Origin: Thermoplasmata archaeon
Lineage (GTDB): Archaea > Thermoplasmatota > Thermoplasmata > Thermoplasmatales > GCA-001856825
Assembly: GCA_021792355.1 (NCBI GenBank)
Contig: JAJYUV010000011.1
Coordinates: 1-46,631, forward strand
Length of the DNA stretch: 46,631 nt
Reading direction: 5' to 3'
Below are positions 40,291 through 46,631 of the stretch, one piece after another. Below the pieces are notes generated by a model that was not told the DNA's origin, did no database searches, and saw only the letters and a list, made by a program, of their open reading frames with translations. The first letter of the stretch is position 1. The number at the start of each line of letters is the position of its first letter. Position numbers and translations under genes: made by a program.

Positions 40291-41640
40291 ATGCAATCCG
40301 AGGTTCTGAACTTACTCAGGAAGGGCAGGACTATGGTCATTTCAACGACTGGAGAGACCCTGTGGTCGGCAAAGGTATATTATGCACTTGAAGGTGGGCT
40401 GGTTTTCTTAGTAGAAAAGGGAAGCCTGACACTAAAGAATCTCCAGAAGAACGACAGTGTGGTTTTCACGATAGATTTCGATACCCCTGACCTGTTCATA
40501 CAGGGGGTCGGAAAGGTCTCGATACTCGGCGAACCTAAAGAATTTCACAAGGAGAGAGGGACTCTACTTTACAAAGTTCCGGAAGACACCCTCTTCGTTA
40601 AATCTGGACACGTGCTCATTGCTAAGCTGACTCCTGAAAATGTTCGATTCAGTGATTTCCGTGCTCAACCAAAGAAGACGGACAATAAGTTCAAGCCAGA
40701 GGAGCTCACTGAAAAGAAGACTTTCAGGTACTGGAGGGCCTTGCGTCCTTGGTCGTTCCAGCAGAGTGTTACGTCATTAGTCTTTGGTGCCCTGCTTGCT
40801 TTCCAGGTTAGTTTTTCTTATCGAATAAATCTCTTCCTCCTCCTGCTCTCAGCCATTTCCCTTATAATGGTTCATGGGGCATTCAATGCGTACAGTGATT
40901 ATTTCGATTTCACCCTCAAGACGGATAAACCTGAGGGTATGGGCTCTGCTGGGGCAAGAGTTCTGATAGACCGGATCGTCCCTACAAGCAAATTCCTGGT
41001 ATTTACCACGACCGTTTTTGTAATAGGACTGGCAATTGGCATCTATCTTATAACGCTGAGGCCTGTCATTATTCCTTACGTCCTTATTGGTTTGATTGCA
41101 GGCGTGGTATATGGTCTACCAAAATTTGGATGGAAGAGGATCGCACTAGGAGATCTTGCAGTCTTCCTTGCATTTGGCCCCGGCATATTTCTCGGATCGC
41201 TGGTACTTCAAGGCGGCCACGTTGGTATTCCACAGCTGCTAATAGCATTCTCCCTAGGAATGATCATAGTCGCAATACTCCACGGAAACAACTGGAGAGA
41301 TATCAAGGACGATAAGGAGGCAGGAGTTAGGACGGTTGCCCTATATCTTGGAGACAGGGGGTCCCTAATCTACTACATAATGCTGATATGGCTTTCCTAC
41401 CCGTTATTCATTATAGCGGTTCTCCTTGAACCCAGACTGTTTCCGATACTGGGAGCCCTACTGACAATACCGTGGGCAGTAAGGTTAACGAGAATAGCAA
41501 GCAACTCAAAGAACATGAAGAGAAACCTCCTGGATATGCTGACGGCGAACTTCACTTCTCTCCACATATACTTCTCAGTCGTTTTCCTGGTTATATTCCT
41601 GGCAGTGATCTACTACTTTCCCTCAATACACCTTCCCTGA
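40291..41640 (+). CDS. Fusion of a PNPOx-like split-barrel domain with a UbiA/MenA prenyltransferase
   Basis: A 449-residue protein. Residues about 1-125 look like a pyridoxamine-phosphate-oxidase-like flavin split barrel (MVISTTGETLWSAKVYYAL...VVFTIDFDTPDLFIQGVGKVSILG). Residues about 145-449 form a UbiA-family membrane prenyltransferase with nine or so helices, with NAYSDYFDF (about 199-206) and HGNNWRDIKDDKEAG (about 330-345) as the two Asp-rich motifs; the second is close to MenA. It would prenylate a quinone precursor in the membrane. The fusion joins a redox-type soluble domain to the enzyme. A TAAAGATTA box lies about 20 nt before the ATG. Confidence 0.85.
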   Translation: MQSEVLNLLRKGRTMVISTTGETLWSAKVYYALEGGLVFLVEKGSLTLKNLQKNDSVVFTIDFDTPDLFIQGVGKVSILGEPKEFHKERGTLLYKVPEDTLFVKSGHVLIAKLTPENVRFSDFRAQPKKTDNKFKPEELTEKKTFRYWRALRPWSFQQSVTSLVFGALLAFQVSFSYRINLFLLLLSAISLIMVHGAFNAYSDYFDFTLKTDKPEGMGSAGARVLIDRIVPTSKFLVFTTTVFVIGLAIGIYLITLRPVIIPYVLIGLIAGVVYGLPKFGWKRIALGDLAVFLAFGPGIFLGSLVLQGGHVGIPQLLIAFSLGMIIVAILHGNNWRDIKDDKEAGVRTVALYLGDRGSLIYYIMLIWLSYPLFIIAVLLEPRLFPILGALLTIPWAVRLTRIASNSKNMKRNLLDMLTANFTSLHIYFSVVFLVIFLAVIYYFPSIHLP

Positions 41641-41645
41641 TACAT

Positions 41646-42212
41646 TTAACTTCTTATTTGCCTTTGGTAACTGACTTCAGTAACCAGATTGTTTAGTAGA
41701 TCTCGCATGAATTTCTCTGCATTTTCGTCCGCGAATTCTCCCTTTTCATTAATCTTCTTATCAACAAAATTTATGATTACCTCTGGCCTGTTTATTATCC
41801 TTGCATCCAGGAATACAAATGACTGCCTGAGGTGATACTGTGCTCTTGCCCCTCCCATCATACCTGTTGACGAGCTCATTATAGCTCCTGTTTTCTTCGC
41901 AAAGACATTCTTTGGTACTGAAGCCCAGTCTATAGCATTCTTTAAGAAACCAGGGACTGAATAGTTGTACTCTGGGGTCACTATCAAGAAACCATCAGTT
42001 TCATTTATGAAGTCTCTGAATTCTACAACGGATTGTTGCGGTTCCCCCAGTTCGTCTGCATTGAATAATGGAATTTTGGATATATCAAAAATCTTCAGCA
42101 TTGATCCATCTGGCATAAAGCTCTTGGCTCTTTCGAGTACCTTTTTACTAAAAGATGCCTTCCTTAAGCTCCCTCCGAATCCTGCAATTACAATCCTGTC
42201 ATTCCCGTTCAT
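41646..42212 (-). CDS. NAD(P)H-dependent FMN reductase (flavodoxin-like)
   Basis: A 188-residue protein of the NADPH-dependent FMN reductase family. IAGFGGSLRKASFSKKVLERA is the phosphate-binding loop region, and VTPEYNYSVPGFLKNAIDW is the signature FMN-isoalloxazine loop, followed by GAIMSSSTGMMGGARAQYHLR. It reduces FMN or quinones with NAD(P)H in the cytosol. It converges on the UbiA fusion with 5 bp between stops. Start ATG at 42212. Substrate uncertain (flavin, azo compounds or quinones). Confidence 0.93.
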   Translation of the reverse strand: MNGNDRIVIAGFGGSLRKASFSKKVLERAKSFMPDGSMLKIFDISKIPLFNADELGEPQQSVVEFRDFINETDGFLIVTPEYNYSVPGFLKNAIDWASVPKNVFAKKTGAIMSSSTGMMGGARAQYHLRQSFVFLDARIINRPEVIINFVDKKINEKGEFADENAEKFMRDLLNNLVTEVSYQRQIRS

Positions 42213-42331
42213 TTCCTATAATCTCTTCTGGATAGTTAAATTTCCTTGCATCTCTTGTAACTTCGTGTTGCAAACACATTTGTTGTCTTGTACCATACCA
42301 AATACATTAATCGGTGTTTGATTGCAGTTGT

Positions 42332-43144
42332 ATGGCAGATGATTTTCCGGAAGTGACCTTTACGGAAATGGGAAAGACTGGAGAAAAGGTATCAGCAATC
42401 GGCCTTGGAACTTATGGAATTGCCGATTATAAAAAAGGAGAAGAAGCGTTTATTTATGCTATAGAGCGTGGAATAAACCTGATCGACACAGCTGAGATTT
42501 ATAACACTGAAGATTTTGTAGGAAGAATCATTAAAAAAGTTGGAAGGGAAAGATTGTTCATAACTACCAAGGTGCATCCGAAGAATCTGGCTTCTAAGGA
42601 GAGCACAATCAAGGCAGCAAGAGGGTCCATGAGTAGGCTCGGAACGGATAGCGTTGACTTGATTCTCATACATTGGCCTCATAACACTATGAGCATAGGT
42701 GATCAAATAAAGAACATCGAGGCAGTCCAAAAGGAGGGCCTGGCTAGACACATTGGGGTCAGTAATTTTTCGGTTAAACAGATGCAAGAAGCAAGAGATT
42801 CCACCAGTTCCGCTGAAGTAGTGTGCAATCAGGTGAAGTACAATCTTGATGAGAGGGATATAGAAAAAGACATCATACCCTTCTGTGAAAGGAATGAAAT
42901 GAGTGTTGTGGCCTATACCCCTATCGGCAGGGGTGGACTTTATAAGTCCAAGGAAATGAAGCAAGTCACCGAGACCAATGGAAAGACCCCCATTCAGGTA
43001 GCTCTTAATTTTCTGATGAGGAAGCCTAGAGTCATCCCGATCCCAAAAACTGAAAAAATAGAACATATGAAAGAGATACTTGGTGCAATGGGATGGAAAA
43101 TGAGTGACCAGGAGGTCATGCTCTTTGAGAGAGGAGTAAAATAG
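42332..43144 (+). CDS. Aldo/keto reductase
   Basis: A 270-residue NADPH-dependent aldo/keto reductase with the full catalytic tetrad: D52 and Y57 (IDTAEIYNTE), K80 (FITTKVHP) and H114 (ILIHWPHN). IGVSNF and the C-terminal PRVIPIPKTEKIEHMKE motif that binds the NADP phosphate are present. The start is taken at ATG 42332. A GTG at 42314 would add six residues (FDCSCM-type) without better support. It probably reduces sugar-derived or fatty aldehydes. It is divergent from the FMN reductase. Confidence 0.94.
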   Translation: MADDFPEVTFTEMGKTGEKVSAIGLGTYGIADYKKGEEAFIYAIERGINLIDTAEIYNTEDFVGRIIKKVGRERLFITTKVHPKNLASKESTIKAARGSMSRLGTDSVDLILIHWPHNTMSIGDQIKNIEAVQKEGLARHIGVSNFSVKQMQEARDSTSSAEVVCNQVKYNLDERDIEKDIIPFCERNEMSVVAYTPIGRGGLYKSKEMKQVTETNGKTPIQVALNFLMRKPRVIPIPKTEKIEHMKEILGAMGWKMSDQEVMLFERGVK

Positions 43145-43290
43145 GGACGACCAGTTAAAATAAGAGCCTGATTTAAAGAAAGACTCAACACGATACTTTC
43201 AATTCATGCCCCCCAAATATTTACTACGAAACCGATAATCATACAAATTTTGCTTGATATCATTAAGTATTATCTGCCTTTATTCGGCTT

Positions 43291-44355
43291 GTGTCAACGA
43301 ACAACAGACTTATGATCATTAGAGACCATCTTGATCGATTTCTGGCCGTTTACGTCGTGATTGCAATCATAATAGGACTATTGGCTGGATATTACGATTT
43401 CAGATGGATTGCCGCTAACAAGGACTTGATAAAAAATCTACAACTGGTTGCAATAATAATCATGATATTTCCAATGATGGTCATGATGAATTTCCGGGGC
43501 CTCGGAGCAGCCCTTAAGAATTGGAAATTGCTGGTGATTGTTTTGCTGATGAACTTTGGGTGGGGGCCGATTATGGCAATTTTATTAGGAGATCTATTCG
43601 TGACCAACCCATTAGTGAAATTAGGATTGTTCCTTGCTTGGCTGGTTCCATGCTCTTCTATGAGCGTTGGATACGTAGGTCTTATGCGAGGGAACATAGA
43701 GGCTTCAACCGCCATGGTTACGGTGACTTTCTTGATTGCTATACCCATTATACCATTGTTTGCAAGCCTCTACGGGACTGCCTATCACGTTCATGTCTCG
43801 ACGATACTTTTAGTCGTAACAATCATTGAGATCATAATCGTGCCGCTCCTGGTTGGAATACCAACTCATGAGGTGCTCGTCAGACGTCTGGGAAAAGTAA
43901 AATTCAAAGCTATTACTCCACTCTTTCCCACCGTTACGATGTTTGGAATGTTCATGATAATATTCCTGATATTTTTCGGTGAATCAAGGATGATAGTAAC
44001 CAATCTTCACGCAGTGTTTGGTGTGTTCTTTTCAGCATTGGTATTTGGAACGGTGTCACTTATCTTCCTCACACTTCTCTTCAAAGCCCTTAAATTCGAT
44101 TACTGGGATAGTATGGCCGGTCTGTTTCCAAGCATTGGAAAGAATGAGGGAACTGCAATTGCGATAGCCGCTACGGCATTTTCTCCACTTGTCGCGATAG
44201 CGCCTGCCACACTACCTGTATTCCAAGTTATATTCCTTATAACGTACATTAAGCTAAGGCCTAGAATCGCTCACTTTTTCGGTATAAAGGGCAGGGATGT
44301 TACTTTCAAAGAAGAAATGCGTGACATTTCAACTGACGGTGGGGGTGGAAATTGA
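43291..44355 (+). CDS. BASS/ACR3-type transporter, arsenite-efflux-like
   Basis: A 354-residue membrane protein with about ten helices. WLVPCSSMSVGYVGLMRGN corresponds to the conserved PC-x-Ser motif region of ACR3/BASS carriers, and SIGKNEGTAIAIAATAF is the second conserved helix break. True ACR3 proteins have a slightly different sequence after the Cys, so arsenite is only one candidate; organic anions are another. The GTG start has a CATTAAGTAT box about 25 nt upstream, so it is probably leaderless. A UspA gene follows 1 nt after its stop. Confidence 0.8.
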   Translation: MSTNNRLMIIRDHLDRFLAVYVVIAIIIGLLAGYYDFRWIAANKDLIKNLQLVAIIIMIFPMMVMMNFRGLGAALKNWKLLVIVLLMNFGWGPIMAILLGDLFVTNPLVKLGLFLAWLVPCSSMSVGYVGLMRGNIEASTAMVTVTFLIAIPIIPLFASLYGTAYHVHVSTILLVVTIIEIIIVPLLVGIPTHEVLVRRLGKVKFKAITPLFPTVTMFGMFMIIFLIFFGESRMIVTNLHAVFGVFFSALVFGTVSLIFLTLLFKALKFDYWDSMAGLFPSIGKNEGTAIAIAATAFSPLVAIAPATLPVFQVIFLITYIKLRPRIAHFFGIKGRDVTFKEEMRDISTDGGGGN

Positions 44356-44356
44356 A

Positions 44357-44806
44357 ATGTTCAGGATACTCGTCCCTGTTGACTTTTCATCAGACTCGAA
44401 AGAGTTCGTTGAAGAGGGATTCAAGATCCTTCCAAATGTTGACGAAGCGTCGTTTATCTACGTAGTACCTCTGGGGATGAAGGAGTTAGAAGACTTCATG
44501 GAAAAGGACGATCTTGCGCTGGCCAAGAAAAAGGCAGAAAAGAAAATGGATTCATTCCTGCGCAGCCTAAATATTAAAGCAGGAAAAATATCAAAGGCAG
44601 TCACAGACGGAGACCCAGGTAGGACTCTGATAGATTTGGCAAACAGTGGCAATTTTGACGCCGTTTTGATAGGTCATAGAGGGTTCTCTTACATAGAAGA
44701 TTTCTTCATAGGAAGCGTTACCTTGAAATTGATTTCTAAGGCAAACATTCCAGTGATAGTCGTAAAGAAAAATAAAAGGAAGGAGGATATTCTCGAGATG
44801 GAATAG
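44357..44806 (+). CDS. UspA-family universal stress protein
   Basis: A 149-residue UspA protein with ILVPVDFS at the start and the ATP-binding signature G-x-R-G-x9-G-S (GHRGFSYIEDFFIGSVT) followed by IPVIVVKK. The ATG at 44357 lies 1 nt after the transporter stop. An upstream GTG at 44345 and a longer frame from 44297 overlap the transporter and are less likely. The tandem arrangement suggests that it regulates or senses the load of the transporter, as in other Usp-transporter pairs. Confidence 0.93.
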   Translation: MFRILVPVDFSSDSKEFVEEGFKILPNVDEASFIYVVPLGMKELEDFMEKDDLALAKKKAEKKMDSFLRSLNIKAGKISKAVTDGDPGRTLIDLANSGNFDAVLIGHRGFSYIEDFFIGSVTLKLISKANIPVIVVKKNKRKEDILEME

Positions 44807-45056
44807 TTTGATATTTTTCAAATTACCCTCCTATTTTTTTATAGTTTAGATTTCCATATTTCCTCTTTTCCTTTTAGGGGCTTACGCCATTAAATGGCTA
44901 TCAGTGTCGTCTTTGAGGGGATTATATCGGTATGCACTAGAATGGTTGCGTACGGAATGACTCTAGAAAACAAACTAAAAATGATAAGAAACCTGAGGCG
45001 GCCGGAATCGGCAAAGGTTCAAGAATGCCTCATTTTAAGAGGAGGCTGTTAGTCCT

Positions 45057-45797
45057 CTAAACCAGCAAACTTTCCATATTTTTAAGAATCTCTATCGCGG
45101 ATACGATTGCTCTATTGCCTATCACAAACCTGGTTGTCGCAATTGCGTCTTCAACTTCCCCAAGTCTTCCCTCATTTTCGAAGAATAGACTTAGGTAAAC
45201 TCTAGTACATTCCTCGCTGGCTAGAGCCAGAGCGACAGAAAATGCATCGAGAAAAATAAACTTCATATCTAGCTTCATTGGGGTAAGAAGTTCCGTTCTT
45301 TCTCTGAGGTGTTCGGTGAACAGATCAAACGAAAATTGAGAAAGCGTGTTGAGACTTTCTGGCATCAGTCCCAAATTCATCTCGTTTTTTAGCTTATTGA
45401 CTATCTTATCGACCGCCTTTCTGTTGTAACTGAGTCTTGATTTTTCCTGCATGATTGGAAGACACGGTTTGAAGGAAGACATGGATGATGACATTAGAAC
45501 CAATTTTGTTATCTTGATAATGTCAAGTATCTCTGTTCTGCTTACCTTGAACTGACTCGCTTCTTTGAAGTAGATGAAAGCGGAATCTTTATCACCAACC
45601 GCGAGGGAGACAGAAATCGCAATTAAAGAGAGTTCTTTCGGAGTAAGGTTCCTTCTTCCTAGGTAAAGTGCAGAATTTTCCCTTATCTGTTCCTGTGCAA
45701 GTTGCTCGTCATACCTGTGTAGTAGATTTGATATCTCTGTTTCATCTGTGAATTCTGCGCTAATAAGGTCCTTGTTCTTCCCCATACTTTTCTGCAC
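45057..45797 (-). CDS. Degenerate tandem AhpD/carboxymuconolactone-decarboxylase-like protein
   Basis: A 246-residue protein. Residues about 50-100 (LTPKELSLIAISVSLAVGDKDSAFIYFKEASQFKVSRTEILDII) fit the AhpD/CMD helix pattern, but the usual CxxC...H site is absent (GDKDS in its place, and Phe for His). Residues about 175-240 (DAFSVALALASEECTRVYLSLFFENEG...VEDAIATTRFVIG) look like a second copy with one Cys left. It is probably a structural or sensing relative that has lost peroxidase or disulfide chemistry. Function unknown. Start ATG at 45797 or 45785. Confidence 0.55.
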   Translation of the reverse strand: MQKSMGKNKDLISAEFTDETEISNLLHRYDEQLAQEQIRENSALYLGRRNLTPKELSLIAISVSLAVGDKDSAFIYFKEASQFKVSRTEILDIIKITKLVLMSSSMSSFKPCLPIMQEKSRLSYNRKAVDKIVNKLKNEMNLGLMPESLNTLSQFSFDLFTEHLRERTELLTPMKLDMKFIFLDAFSVALALASEECTRVYLSLFFENEGRLGEVEDAIATTRFVIGNRAIVSAIEILKNMESLLV

Positions 45798-46110
45798 CGG
45801 TAAAGTATTAAGAATGTCTATTAAACAGAATCCAACAAAATTTGCTTATTGCCGTTAGGTTTCCAACAAAAAAGTCAATTTTAACCAGCTTGCTCCGGTC
45901 GGACGCAGATATCAACTTAGCAATTCTTAGTATTCTCGGGATTATTAAGTTCCCTGAATTAAACAGACACTAGTCCTTAGCAATAAAATTTCTAGAGACC
46001 AATAATAAGTTATGCCTCCCCCGCTGGATTTCTTTCGATGTGTTTTACGTACTAATAGGTAAAAATTGTATATAAGTAAAACGAACCGGTTTGTAGTACA
46101 GAAGAGTTTA
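45798..46110. other. Gene-free AT-rich region with a TATA-like box
   Basis: 313 bp without a convincing ORF. GTATATAAGT (near 46068-46077) is a strong TATA-like motif on either strand but has no clear downstream gene. GGGGGAGG on the minus strand near 46017-46024 resembles an SD with no start codon in the right place. I see no RNA gene. Confidence 0.45.
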
Positions 46111-46590
46111 CTAGAACCCATTTCGTAAGGCGACAATGAATCTTCTTTCTCTCTTAAGACTGTACAATGCAAATGTTACTCCAACCACACCTCCAAGAAT
46201 GGAAAGTGATAGAATAACATGCCCTACTAGGCCAGTGGTGGTTAGGAGAGCTAGAATTTCCAAAATCACTCCTACTACGCCGGTCAAGATTGAATACAAA
46301 AAGAAGAGGAGAGTTGAAGCTCCTGATTCGACTCTCCTGACCAGTATGAGTTCTTCAAGCAACCTGTCATATTCAATGAATTTTTCATACAACATTCTTT
46401 CCTCCCTTAAGGTCTCGTGACTCATCACGTGGTTATCTATTTCCTTTCTCTTCATTAAGAGTTTATTAGAGACGTTGTTGATGCTAGTCGTTGGGTCTAT
46501 TCCATTTCTTTTCTTTACAATTCTTAGTAGGAAGTTATTAACTGAATCCTGATTAAGGCGGAACATTCTCCCCCGTAATTTTCTGAGCAT
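46111..46590 (-). CDS. Membrane protein with N-terminal helical domain and two membrane segments (159 aa)
   Basis: Residues about 1-85 are charged and helical (VKKRNGIDPTTSINNVSNKLLMKRKEIDNHV...YDRLLEELILVRRV), likely cytoplasmic and partly coiled. Residues about 92-115 and 122-143 are two membrane helices rich in Leu, Gly and Val, followed by a short basic tail (SLKRERRFIV). No family is recognised. The start is ATG 46590 or MFRLNQ eight codons later; a CTTAAAG box is just upstream. It resembles the small two-helix membrane proteins frequent in Thermoplasmata. Confidence 0.55.
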   Translation of the reverse strand: MLRKLRGRMFRLNQDSVNNFLLRIVKKRNGIDPTTSINNVSNKLLMKRKEIDNHVMSHETLREERMLYEKFIEYDRLLEELILVRRVESGASTLLFFLYSILTGVVGVILEILALLTTTGLVGHVILSLSILGGVVGVTFALYSLKRERRFIVALRNGF

Positions 46591-46631
46591 TTATGCTCTT
46601 TAAGATTTCCATCCCGTTGACAAAGGCCCTA

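Noticed and set aside
42392..43066. Minus-strand 224-codon frame inside the aldo/keto reductase
   Set aside because: Antisense shadow; the plus strand encodes a complete enzyme with all catalytic residues.
44985..45060. Possible tRNA or tRNA-like structure (AGGTTCAAGA resembles a T arm)
   Set aside because: No acceptor or T-stem pairing could be built, and the GTTC motif is not flanked by complementary stems.

Overview
The window looks like a piece of a chromosome from a Thermoplasmata-type archaeon (Thermoplasmatales or a close relative). The left edge carries an archaeal str-type operon (S12, S7, EF-2, EF-1alpha). Other archaeal markers are MBF1, a GfcR-type phosphoribosyltransferase regulator, a bifunctional PGI/PMI, a bifunctional NAD(P)HX repair enzyme and an archaeal-style tRNA-Pro. 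Many genes have an AT-rich TATA-like box about 25 nt before the start codon and no Shine-Dalgarno (SD) site, which suggests leaderless transcription. The genus cannot be fixed from the sequence alone.

Layout. 1-4143 (minus strand): translation operon with an unrelated membrane protein between EF-2 and EF-1alpha. 4300-15100: metabolic and hypothetical genes: hemerythrin-like protein, APC permease, a frameshifted ornithine-cyclodeaminase-like gene, a DAO-type FAD oxidoreductase, a methyltransferase, an RHH regulator, membrane and secreted proteins, a membrane-anchored PF10107-like nuclease-fold protein, and a frameshifted RidA. 15125-26296: a complete casposon (below). 26292-46631: core-like genes: tRNA-Pro, MBF1, LysS, GfcR, NnrD, a CBS protein with an HPF-like tail, TldD/TldE, superoxide dismutase, acyl-CoA dehydrogenase, an MqnA-like protein, PGI/PMI, a split-barrel/UbiA fusion, FMN reductase, aldo/keto reductase, an ACR3/BASS-type transporter with UspA, a degenerate AhpD-like protein and small hypothetical proteins.

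The main discovery is the casposon, an 11,140-bp self-synthesising-type transposon at 15141-26280. It has perfect 237-bp terminal inverted repeats (TIRs) and is bounded by a perfect 16-bp target-site duplication (TSD) at the 3' end of tRNA-Pro(TGG). Two divergent operons leave one central promoter region at 21812-22010. The leftward operon encodes a winged-HTH protein, a Cas1 integrase (casposase) with a C-terminal HTH, an unknown 486-aa protein, and a Type IIG-like restriction-modification enzyme. All of these overlap by 4-11 bp. The rightward operon encodes an RHH/zinc protein, a 52-aa zinc ribbon, a 224-aa HTH-like protein, an HNH nuclease and a family B DNA polymerase. There is no CRISPR array, cas2 or effector gene in the window, so this Cas1 belongs to a transposon.

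The TIRs are unusual. The right TIR contains the last 60 codons of polB. The left TIR is the end of a second, truncated polB copy that is perfectly identical inside the TIR and abruptly divergent just inside it. This points to recombination or gene conversion between two related casposons, or TIR homogenisation. Perfect TIRs and TSD suggest a recent insertion. The tRNA remains intact because the duplication regenerates its 3' end.
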